21,218 nt of DNA from Candidatus Aegiribacteria sp. Its GTDB lineage: Bacteria > Fermentibacterota > Fermentibacteria > Fermentibacterales > JCC-6. The position numbers and the translations under genes were made by a program. The stretch spans positions 1-21,218 of the forward strand of contig DAOWFD010000328.1 of the NCBI GenBank assembly GCA_030638185.1, written 5' to 3'. A model generated the notes under the pieces. That model did no database searches. It was not told the origin of the DNA and saw only the letters and a program-made list of their open reading frames with translations. Of this stretch, positions 1 through 6,718 are shown in pieces (position 1 is the first letter of the stretch; each line of letters begins with the position of its first letter).

Positions 1-27
1 AAGAGCGATTAAAGAACAAGGAGGGAG

Positions 28-1902
28 ATGGCGGTGGCCAGCAAAGAAATCACCAGAATAATGGCGACTGACTGCGGCAGTACCACCACGAAAGCTATTC
101 TTATCGAGAAGAAGGATGGCGAATTCCGTCTCATCCGAAGGGGGGAGGCCCCGACAACGGTCGAAGCCCCTGCCGAGGATGTGACAAAAGGTGTACTGAA
201 TGCTGTCGGGGAGATTGAGGACCTGGAGGAACGCAAATTCCTGAAATCAGGTGAAGACGGCGTACAGGTTTCCCCGGACAGTGCCGATGGAGTGGATATT
301 TACATGTCAACTTCCTCTGCCGGAGGCGGTCTGCAGATGACAGTGGCAGGAGTTGTGAAATCCATGACGGGTGAGAGCGCCCAGCGGGCTGCACTTGGTG
401 CCGGGGCTATCGTTATGGATATTGTAGCCTCCAACGATGGACGGCTTCCTCACGAGAAGGTAGCTGACATAAGAAGACTGAGGCCGGACATGATCCTTCT
501 TTCCGGCGGTATTGACGGTGGAACCATTGACCATGTTGTCGAGCTTGCGGAAATAATCAAGGCCGCCGATCCCAAACCCCGGTTCGGTGTAGGATACAAG
601 CTCCCGGTGATCTATGCCGGCAACAAGGACGCCAGTGAAGAGGTCAGCAAAGAACTCGGTGAACAGGTTGAGCTGAAAATAGTGGATAATCTCAGACCTG
701 TTCTCGAGAGAGAGAATCTGGGTCCAGCCAGGGATACTATTCATGAGCTTTTCATGGAGCATGTCATGGCCCAGGCTCCCGGTTATCCCAGGCTTATGAA
801 ATGGGCTGGTCACTATATGGACGGTGAATGGAAACAGGTTCCCATAATGCCCACACCAGGAGCTGTTGGAAAACTGATTGAGACCGTCGCGAAGAACGAG
901 AACATCGAGGTTATGGGTGTCGATATAGGCGGGGCCACCACCGATGTATTCAGCGTTTTCAGGAGCGGAGAGGAAACCGTATTCAACAGAACGGTATCTG
1001 CAAACCTGGGTTTGAGTTACAGTGTGTCTAACGTATTTGTCAGTGCCGGTTACGACAATGTTATGCGGTGGGTCCCATTCCATATGGACGAGGCCGACCT
1101 CAGGAACAGAATCAGAAACAAGATGATACGTCCCACTACAATTCCACAGATGCTCAAGGAACTCATAGTAGAGCAGGCGATAGCCAGGGAAGCTCTTCGC
1201 CTCGCCCTCGTTCAGCATAAGGAACTGGCCACAGGTCTAAAGGGGGTTGCCCAGGAAAGGACCATCGGAGACGCGTTCGAGCAGACCCAGACCGGCGCAA
1301 CACTGGTCAACATGATGACTCTGGATCTTCTCATTGGGTCAGGAGGAGTGCTCTCACACGCACCAAGACGAAGCCAGGCTGCCCTTATGGTAATAGATGC
1401 TTTCCTCCCCGAGGGCATTACAATGCTCGCGGTGGATTCCATCTTCATGATGCCTCAGCTTGGCGTGCTTTCGGAGGTTCTTCCCGAAGCGGCAACCGAG
1501 GTGTTCGACAAGGATTGCCTCATCCGCCTGGGTACATGCATAGCGCCCGCGGGAGTGAACAGGAAAGCCGCGGTTCTGGCAGAAGTCAGTATCACAAAGC
1601 AGGATGGTTCTTCCATTGATTTAAGGATAGATCCTGGAAAAATACATGTGGAACCACTTGGCGTGGGTGAAAAGGTAAACGCGATTATCAGACCCGTTAA
1701 AAATCTCGATGTTGGAAACGGTCCCGGCAACGAATGGATCGGTAAGCTTGAAGGCGGTGTTGTCGGCCTTATCTTCGACGGAAGGGGAAGACCCTTTAAA
1801 CTTCCGGAAGATGATGCCCTGCGGATAGAAAAACTGCAGGAATGGTCAAAGGCTCTGGATATCTATCCTGACAGATTTATTGACCTGGAGGGAGGCGAAT
1901 AA
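28..1902 (+). CDS. glmL: GlmL/MutL-family ASKHA ATPase (glutamate mutase accessory protein-like)
   Basis: A 624-residue protein of the GlmL ('MutL', unrelated to mismatch-repair MutL) family. GlmL proteins are actin-fold ATPases thought to protect or reactivate adenosylcobalamin-dependent glutamate (methylaspartate) mutase. Visible motifs are the phosphate-1 loop DCGSTTTKAI near residues 15-24, the family block STSSAGGGLQM near 94-104 followed by an AALGAGA stretch near 120-130, MILLSGGIDGG near 155-165, and the phosphate-2 loop MGVDIGGATTDVF near 296-308. There is no signal peptide, so it is cytoplasmic. The start is supported by AAGGAGGG at 18-25. At 624 residues it is longer than the roughly 460-residue clostridial GlmL. 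Its stop overlaps the next start (TAATG), so the two are translationally coupled. No GlmE or GlmS gene is present, so the client is unknown. The family call is firm; the role here is inferred. Confidence 0.9.
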   Translation: MAVASKEITRIMATDCGSTTTKAILIEKKDGEFRLIRRGEAPTTVEAPAEDVTKGVLNAVGEIEDLEERKFLKSGEDGVQVSPDSADGVDIYMSTSSAGGGLQMTVAGVVKSMTGESAQRAALGAGAIVMDIVASNDGRLPHEKVADIRRLRPDMILLSGGIDGGTIDHVVELAEIIKAADPKPRFGVGYKLPVIYAGNKDASEEVSKELGEQVELKIVDNLRPVLERENLGPARDTIHELFMEHVMAQAPGYPRLMKWAGHYMDGEWKQVPIMPTPGAVGKLIETVAKNENIEVMGVDIGGATTDVFSVFRSGEETVFNRTVSANLGLSYSVSNVFVSAGYDNVMRWVPFHMDEADLRNRIRNKMIRPTTIPQMLKELIVEQAIAREALRLALVQHKELATGLKGVAQERTIGDAFEQTQTGATLVNMMTLDLLIGSGGVLSHAPRRSQAALMVIDAFLPEGITMLAVDSIFMMPQLGVLSEVLPEAATEVFDKDCLIRLGTCIAPAGVNRKAAVLAEVSITKQDGSSIDLRIDPGKIHVEPLGVGEKVNAIIRPVKNLDVGNGPGNEWIGKLEGGVVGLIFDGRGRPFKLPEDDALRIEKLQEWSKALDIYPDRFIDLEGGE

Positions 1903-3023
1903 TGGCGTTTGCATATACACCAGGTCTCAGAGTCGCGGACCACACAGTGGTACTCAAGGAAAGAAGGCTGCCGCTTGCAGGAAAGACACTCGTGGTCGCC
2001 GGCGATTCCGTTACTGCTGATACCATTGTAGCAACGACACATCTTCCGGGCAATGTGAAGATGCTCAATATAGCTAATGTGATGGGTCTTCCCCCCGGGG
2101 ATATTCCGGAACTGCTTTTCGTTAAGGAAGGCGAAAGTATCGAGGAAAACCATGTTCTCGGGCAGACAAAGGGATTCTTCGGTCTTTTCAAGAATACAGT
2201 GAGGTCGCCCATAGAGGGTACATTCGAAAGCTACAACAAGATAACCGGCCAGGCCGTTCTCCGTGAACCTCCTATTCCTGTTGAGATAGACGCCTATCTC
2301 AGGGGGACCGTCACCGAGGTTCTCGAGAACGAAGGTGTAGTAGTTGAAGCGAACGCGACGTTCGTTCAGGGTATCTTCGGTGTTGGCGGTGAAACCAGGG
2401 GAGAACTCAAGGTACTTACAGACGGACCGGCAGATGAGCTTACAGAGGATCTTATCGATGAGTCATGCAGGGGGAAAGTACTGCTTGGCGGTTCGTTCGT
2501 ATCATACACTACTCTGAACAGGGCTATTCAAACCGGAGTGAAAGCCATCATAGTAGGCGGTTTTGACGACAAGGACCTGAAAGAATTCCTCGGATACGAG
2601 CTTGGAGTTGCCATAACAGGACATGAGAAGAGGGGGATCACACTTATTCTGACGGAAGGTTTCGGAAGAATGACCATGGCCAGCGAGACTTTCAGTTTAC
2701 TGAAATCCCGCGAAGGGCTGCTTGCAAGCGTGAACGGTGCCACTCAGATAAGAGCCGGAGTCATGCGTCCGGAGGTTGTCATTCCCCTTGAGGGGACTGA
2801 AAAAGAGATGAGTTCGGATAAGTCTGCAGGCGCCATGGATATAGGCTCTCCCGTCCGATGCATCCGGGCTCCCTACTTTGGGAAACTCGGTACGGTTGAA
2901 GCGCTTCCTGCGGAATTGAAGGTTCTTGATTCCGAAGCTAAGGTAAGGGTTCTTGATGTAAAATTCGATAACGGAGAAGTCGTTACCGTTCCACGGGCCA
3001 ACGTGGAACTCATAGAGGAATAG
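1902..3023 (+). CDS. conserved protein of unknown function, barrel-sandwich-like N-terminus and KOW-like C-terminus
   Basis: A 373-residue soluble protein with no signal peptide or membrane segment. I do not recognise a named family. The first 165 or so residues are rich in short beta strands with the spacing seen in lipoyl/RnfC-like barrel-sandwich hybrids, for example LPLAGKTLVVAGDSV near 24-38, LFVKEGESIEENHVLG near 73-88, RSPIEGTFESYNKITGQ near 102-118 and VQGIFGVGGETRGEL near 155-169. The middle looks like an alpha/beta domain (VKAIIVGGFDD, near 214-224). The last 50 residues read as a KOW/SH3-like barrel (FGKLGTVEALP, then DNGEVVTVPRANVELIEE). The start overlaps the glmL stop by one base and has GGAGGG upstream, so the two proteins are probably made together and may bind each other. 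The domain descriptions are my own reading of the sequence. Confidence 0.8.
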   Translation: MAFAYTPGLRVADHTVVLKERRLPLAGKTLVVAGDSVTADTIVATTHLPGNVKMLNIANVMGLPPGDIPELLFVKEGESIEENHVLGQTKGFFGLFKNTVRSPIEGTFESYNKITGQAVLREPPIPVEIDAYLRGTVTEVLENEGVVVEANATFVQGIFGVGGETRGELKVLTDGPADELTEDLIDESCRGKVLLGGSFVSYTTLNRAIQTGVKAIIVGGFDDKDLKEFLGYELGVAITGHEKRGITLILTEGFGRMTMASETFSLLKSREGLLASVNGATQIRAGVMRPEVVIPLEGTEKEMSSDKSAGAMDIGSPVRCIRAPYFGKLGTVEALPAELKVLDSEAKVRVLDVKFDNGEVVTVPRANVELIEE

Positions 3024-3059
3024 ATATTGTACGGAATAATCGATTTGTGAAAGAAGGAT

Positions 3060-3083
3060 GTGCCCCGGGATCTCCCGGGGCAC
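3060..3083 (+). terminator. GC-rich hairpin terminator after the glmL pair
   Basis: A perfect 10-bp stem (GTGCCCCGGG at 3060-3069 with CCCGGGGCAC at 3074-3083) carries an ATCT tetraloop and is followed by a short T-containing tail (TTTCT). It lies 37 bases after the stop at 3023. The stem is very stable but the U-tract is weak, so termination may be partial. Confidence 0.65.
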
Positions 3084-3086
3084 TTT

Positions 3087-3131
3087 CTAGGAGTGTGTCT
3101 GCCAATGTTTCATTGTCGGACAGGCTCCTAG
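3087..3131. repeat. 45-bp imperfect inverted repeat (REP/MITE-like hairpin)
   Basis: The arms 3087-3107 and 3111-3131 (21 nt each, 3-nt TTT loop) both carry CTAG at the outer ends. By hand alignment there are 17 Watson-Crick pairs, 2 G-T pairs and 2 mismatches. The element sits directly between the terminator hairpin and the ribosome binding site of the next gene (AAGGAGGG, 3140-3147). No target-site duplication is evident. It could be a REP-like element, a tiny MITE remnant, a second terminator, or a 5' UTR structure of the downstream operon. Confidence 0.55.
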
Positions 3132-3150
3132 TCACAGGTAAGGAGGGAAT

Positions 3151-4356
3151 ATGAAAAGTCTTTCGGCTTATGCGATTTTCCTGCTCTTATTCACGGCGGG
3201 AGCAGCCCTGGCCGATAACGCAGACCCGCCTGAAAGCGTCGTGACTGAGGCGGCGGAGGAGTTGCATGTACTCAGAGCGGTTGATATCGAGGCTTCGGAT
3301 ACGCCGGAGGATGCCGGCGGATCTGTAAGCCTGACATGGGGTATGGAGACCGTTGGTACCTTGCCCGATTCACTCGGGATCATGAGGAGCGATCCCTCCG
3401 GAGGAGAAGAGCTTATCGCCACATTGCCAGTGAATATTGTCATGTACAACGATCAATCAGCGGACAACGGCACTGAATACAGCTACTGGATAGTCTCCTA
3501 TCTGGGGGGTACCGTAGAGGCATGCTCGGACAGAGCTGCAGCCGTATCTTCAGCCCAGTGGATCTACAAGGGTCGTATCGGTATGATGATCATTCTGTTC
3601 CTGATGTCTGCCATTATCTTTTACTATATCGAAAGCGGTAAAAAAGGTAAGGAACTCTACATTCGTGAGATCGCCGGGCTCGAAGCGGTTGATGATGCGG
3701 TAGGACGGGCAACCGAAATGGGCAAAGCCGTACTTTATATACCCGGCATTGCGGACATGGATGATATCCAGACCATAGCCAGTATAGTAATACTTGGCAG
3801 AGTCGCGAGGAAAACAGCCGAATACGGCGCTTCTCTTCTTGTTCCCACAAGCCGGAGTGTTGTCATGAGCGTTTCCCAGGAAGTGGTCAAGGAGGGATAC
3901 ATTCAGGCCGGGAGGCCGGATGGATTTAATAAGGAAAATATACAGTACCTTACAGATGATCAGTTCGGATACGCAGCAGGAGTGGACGGTATAATGGTCC
4001 GGGAAAAACCTGCGGCAATATTTCTTCTTGGAACGTTCTACGCAGAGAGCCTTATTCTGGCAGAAACAGGCAGAAGTGTGGGTGCCATACAGATAGCCGG
4101 AACGGCAATGCCCAGTCAGATACCGTTCTTCGTAGCCGCATGCGACTACACGTTAATCGGCGAAGAGCTGTTCGCCGCAAGCGCCTACCTCTCCAGGGAG
4201 CCCAAGCTTCTCGGGAGCCTCAAGGGGCAGGATGCGGCGAAGCTGTTCTTCATTATACTGATAGTAGTCGGTGTTATCGCTGCCACTGTCGGAGATTACT
4301 GGTCTCCACTCAAGAGTGTCGCGGAATTCCTCCGCAAACTCGTAACCGTGAATTAG
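3151..4356 (+). CDS. DUF6754-type membrane protein with N-terminal FN3-like domain
   Basis: 401 residues. An N-terminal signal peptide (ends near ALA, residue 21) precedes a beta-rich, fibronectin-III-like segment (about 45-130: VSLTW, then NGTEYSYWIVSY). Next come a membrane segment at about 143-160 (MMIILFLMSAIIFYY), a roughly 200-residue alpha/beta domain, and a C-terminal membrane segment at about 365-383. The block after the first membrane segment (KGKELYIREIAGLEAVDD, then GKAVLYIPG) is what I know from uncharacterised DUF6754 proteins; no function is established for the family. AAGGAGGG precedes the ATG. It is the first of four coupled membrane genes, and the SD of the next gene overlaps its stop. 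Its C-terminal portion (LLGSLKG at 353-359 followed by a membrane helix) resembles that of the third gene of the cassette. Family assignment is from memory of the motif pattern. Confidence 0.8.
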   Translation: MKSLSAYAIFLLLFTAGAALADNADPPESVVTEAAEELHVLRAVDIEASDTPEDAGGSVSLTWGMETVGTLPDSLGIMRSDPSGGEELIATLPVNIVMYNDQSADNGTEYSYWIVSYLGGTVEACSDRAAAVSSAQWIYKGRIGMMIILFLMSAIIFYYIESGKKGKELYIREIAGLEAVDDAVGRATEMGKAVLYIPGIADMDDIQTIASIVILGRVARKTAEYGASLLVPTSRSVVMSVSQEVVKEGYIQAGRPDGFNKENIQYLTDDQFGYAAGVDGIMVREKPAAIFLLGTFYAESLILAETGRSVGAIQIAGTAMPSQIPFFVAACDYTLIGEELFAASAYLSREPKLLGSLKGQDAAKLFFIILIVVGVIAATVGDYWSPLKSVAEFLRKLVTVN

Positions 4357-4365
4357 GAGGCTGGA

Positions 4366-4989
4366 ATGAGACTGATAATACCGCTGGCGATAACATTTAC
4401 CGCCGGTATGATAATGATCCTGAACTTCTTCGTACCTCACCAGCCGTTCAGGTTTCTGGGGGAAAACCTCCAGGAGTGGTACTTGATAGTCGCTTCCGGT
4501 GCTATCTTCCTGGGAGCGATGAACCTGATGCACGTTCATTTCAGAAAGATCAAGCTGAAGCTGAAGAACTGGAAATACAGCCCTGTCACCATAATCGGTT
4601 TTCTGGTCATGCTTGTTTTGGGACTGATTTACGGTGTAACTGAGGGCAGACCGTTCAATTACCTTTTCATGAACATGGTCGCGCCGATGGGAGCCACGAT
4701 GTTCAGCCTTCTTGCTTTCTTCGTAGCATCCGCTGCGTTCAGAGCTTTCAGGGCATCCAACTGGAGGGCGACCCTTCTGCTTACATCGGCTTTCCTGGTC
4801 ATGCTGGGTCAGGTTCCCATCGGAGCAATGATCTGGGACAAGATACCCCTTATCAAAGTCTGGCTCATGTCAATTCCCAATACGGCAGGACAGAGGGCTG
4901 TGATGATCGGTGCTGCTATGGGTGTTGTGTCCACCTCACTTCGCATGATCTTCGGGGTCGAGCGCAGCTGGCTGGGAGGTACTGACTGA
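4366..4989 (+). CDS. polytopic membrane protein of unknown function (about 6 TM)
   Basis: 207 residues, mostly hydrophobic. Predicted membrane segments lie near residues 2-22, 37-57, 72-90, 99-124, 135-157 and 178-198. A basic loop (FRKIKLKLKNW, near 59-69) would be cytoplasmic by the positive-inside rule. No enzyme motif is visible and I do not recognise the family. It starts 9 bases after the previous stop with an AGGAGG site overlapping that stop, and its own stop overlaps the next start (TGATG). It therefore sits inside a translationally coupled membrane-protein cassette and is likely a structural partner of the DUF6754-type protein. An alternative role as a small transporter subunit cannot be excluded. 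Confidence 0.8.
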   Translation: MRLIIPLAITFTAGMIMILNFFVPHQPFRFLGENLQEWYLIVASGAIFLGAMNLMHVHFRKIKLKLKNWKYSPVTIIGFLVMLVLGLIYGVTEGRPFNYLFMNMVAPMGATMFSLLAFFVASAAFRAFRASNWRATLLLTSAFLVMLGQVPIGAMIWDKIPLIKVWLMSIPNTAGQRAVMIGAAMGVVSTSLRMIFGVERSWLGGTD

Positions 4990-5828
4990 TGGCTGATATC
5001 ATTGAAAAGCTCGGTAAGCTGGACAGAAGGATAATTTTCGTACTTATCGCCCTTGCGGTGATCATTCCCATATCCTTCGACCTCATATTACCCAATCCCG
5101 TGGGAGCCGAACCCAGCAGGGACCTCTACGATTACGTTGATGCCCTGCCGGAAGGTTCGAATGTGCTTGTAAGCTTCGATTACGATCCATCAACCATGCC
5201 TGAGCTCCAGCCCATGGCTGAAGCGCTTGTACTGCATCTTTTTATGAAGAACGTGAACATCGTTGGTATGGCTCTTTGGCCGCAGGGAGCAAGCCTGGGA
5301 CAGGATGCCATGTCAAGTATGGCGGACAGTCTCGGGAAAGCACAGTACGAGGACTGGTGCAACCTTGGATACAAGACCGGTGGCCAAATCATGATAGTCC
5401 GTCTCGGCTCCAGCATAAGCGCTGTTTTCCCCACCGACATGGACAATGTCCCCTGGTCGGAGATTCCCATGCTGAGGAACATAACCGCTCTGGAGAGTTT
5501 CTCGCTCATTATTTCATTGTCCGCCGGAGATCCCGGAATCATCGCCTGGGTCATGATGGCGGGCGACAGGTTCGGAGTTCCAATAGGGTGCGGCTGTACT
5601 GCAGTCAGTGCGCCGACGTTGTACACCTATCTTCAGACAAACCAGATGGTGGGGATGCTCGGCGGACTCAAGGGAGCTGCCGACTACGAAACCCTTGTGG
5701 GAATTAAAGGAGGCCAGGCTGTAAGGGGAATGGCTCCGCAGTCCGTAGCCCACCTTGTGATAATACTGTTCATCATAATAGGTAATGTTGCTTACTTCTC
5801 GCAGAGGAAGAAGGGAGGCGCGAGATGA
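4989..5828 (+). CDS. bitopic membrane protein of unknown function, related to the DUF6754 C-terminal half
   Basis: 279 residues. A membrane anchor lies at about 15-36 (IIFVLIALAVIIPISF), then a roughly 200-residue alpha/beta domain, then a C-terminal membrane helix at about 254-271 (HLVIILFIIIGNVAYF) ending in RKKGG. The central domain has a CxC pair, Cys201 and Cys203 in GVPIGCGCTAV, and a motif YLQTNQMVGMLGGLKGA (214-230). The latter matches in pattern the YLSREPKLLGSLKGQ stretch near the end of the first cassette gene, including the following membrane helix, so the two probably share a fold. The start is fixed by the TGATG overlap with the upstream gene; the stop overlaps the next start (ATGA). 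No catalytic function can be assigned. Confidence 0.8.
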   Translation: MADIIEKLGKLDRRIIFVLIALAVIIPISFDLILPNPVGAEPSRDLYDYVDALPEGSNVLVSFDYDPSTMPELQPMAEALVLHLFMKNVNIVGMALWPQGASLGQDAMSSMADSLGKAQYEDWCNLGYKTGGQIMIVRLGSSISAVFPTDMDNVPWSEIPMLRNITALESFSLIISLSAGDPGIIAWVMMAGDRFGVPIGCGCTAVSAPTLYTYLQTNQMVGMLGGLKGAADYETLVGIKGGQAVRGMAPQSVAHLVIILFIIIGNVAYFSQRKKGGAR

Positions 5829-6478
5829 ACTGGGAAATACTTGGTATCTGGCTTGGAGCCCTGGTAACGCTATGTCTTTACAGCTTCCTCTACCGCGATA
5901 ACCCCTTCTACAAATTCGCGGAACATCTCTTTGTCGGCATGAGTGCCGGTTACTGGGTCATCTATCAAATAGAGAACGTCCTTATACCCAACTGGTGGCA
6001 GAGCATGGTTCCCTCCGAAGGCGGATTCAATTGGATATGGATAATCCCCGGGATTTTCGTCTTGTTCATGCTTGCACGGATGGTGCCGAAAATAGCGGGC
6101 CTCTCCAGGCTTTCCCTGGGAATGATCATAGGATCCGGAGCCGGGCTCAATATGGTCAGTTTCTTCCAAACTAACGCTATGGCTCAGGTAAAGGGAACCA
6201 TATTTTCTGTAGCCTCTGGCTCCGTATGGAGCATTTTCAGCAGCCTGGTCCTGGTTGTGGGGGTTGTGAGCGGCCTGATTTACTTCTTCTTCTCAAAAGC
6301 CCATACCGGGGTAGTGGGAAAGGCTGCGAACGTTGGAATAACAATACTGATGGTCGCGTTCGGAGCCAGTTTCGGGTACACTATTATGGCTCGACTGAGT
6401 CTTCTCATCGGAAGATGTCAGTTCATGCTTGAAGACTGGCTTCCGACAATTCCGCGATTGCTGGGAATTGGCGGTTAA
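5825..6478 (+). CDS. polytopic membrane protein of unknown function (about 6 TM), last gene of the cassette
   Basis: 217 residues with about six hydrophobic segments, near 4-22, 33-55, 66-86, 96-118, 137-158 and 171-195. Small-residue packing motifs occur (LGMIIGSGAGLNMVSFF, near 98-114). No signal peptide or enzyme motif is visible and the family is not recognised. It overlaps the previous gene by four bases (ATGA), which implies translational coupling, and is followed by a strong hairpin terminator, so it closes the operon. With the other polytopic gene (4366-4989) and the two TM-domain-TM proteins it probably forms one inner-membrane complex. That is inference from gene order only. Confidence 0.8.
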   Translation: MNWEILGIWLGALVTLCLYSFLYRDNPFYKFAEHLFVGMSAGYWVIYQIENVLIPNWWQSMVPSEGGFNWIWIIPGIFVLFMLARMVPKIAGLSRLSLGMIIGSGAGLNMVSFFQTNAMAQVKGTIFSVASGSVWSIFSSLVLVVGVVSGLIYFFFSKAHTGVVGKAANVGITILMVAFGASFGYTIMARLSLLIGRCQFMLEDWLPTIPRLLGIGG

Positions 6479-6486
6479 TCTGACGC

Positions 6487-6530
6487 AGACCGGCTTGACG
6501 GGGCTTCAAGCCGGTCTTATGCTTTATTTA
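6487..6530 (+). terminator. hairpin terminator of the membrane cassette
   Basis: A perfect 12-bp stem (AGACCGGCTTGA at 6487-6498 with TCAAGCCGGTCT at 6506-6517) with a 7-nt loop is followed by a T-rich tail TTATGCTTTATTT. It begins 9 bases after the stop at 6478 and separates the four-gene cassette from the TonB operon. Confidence 0.75.
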
Positions 6531-6718
6531 GATGGTATGTAATTCACTGAGGAGGTGTATTCTCAGAACGGTTCTAAACTGTAAGAAATATCGTAACAGC
6601 AATGGTTTGCGCAGCGCGTGAATAAGTAAAGGGGGAGGTGTCGTAAATTACTTTTTCATGGCTGAATTGGATTTTTATCCGCATCATAGGTTGCGGACAG
6701 AAGAAAGGAGCTACAGCG
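6531..6718 (+). promoter_or_regulatory. 5' region of the TonB-receptor operon
   Basis: About 190 bases between the terminator and the receptor start. The operon promoter should lie here, but I find no convincing -35/-10 pair. A 6-bp hairpin (TCCGCA at 6678-6683 with TGCGGA at 6692-6697, 8-nt loop) sits 3 bases before the Shine-Dalgarno sequence AAGAAAGGAG (6701-6710) and could affect translation. The partial palindrome AGAACGGTTCT occurs near 6566-6576. No known riboswitch fold was recognised. Confidence 0.4.

Noticed and set aside
307..1218. 303-codon open frame on the - strand inside glmL
   Set aside because: It lies wholly antisense to a clearly conserved gene, has a low-complexity composition and no recognisable domain; long antisense frames are common opposite GC-periodic genes.
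28..1902. Possibility that the MutL-named protein is the mismatch-repair MutL
   Set aside because: The phosphate loops are those of the ASKHA fold (GlmL), not the GHKL ATPase motifs of mismatch-repair MutL.
4140..4643. 167-codon + strand frame bridging the first two cassette genes
   Set aside because: It overlaps two well-supported membrane-protein genes in another frame and its translation is Arg/Gly-rich without motifs; a shadow frame.
6555..6584. 9-codon micro-frame after GAGGAG in the receptor leader
   Set aside because: The GTG start directly abuts the Shine-Dalgarno-like sequence with no spacing, so it is unlikely to be translated.
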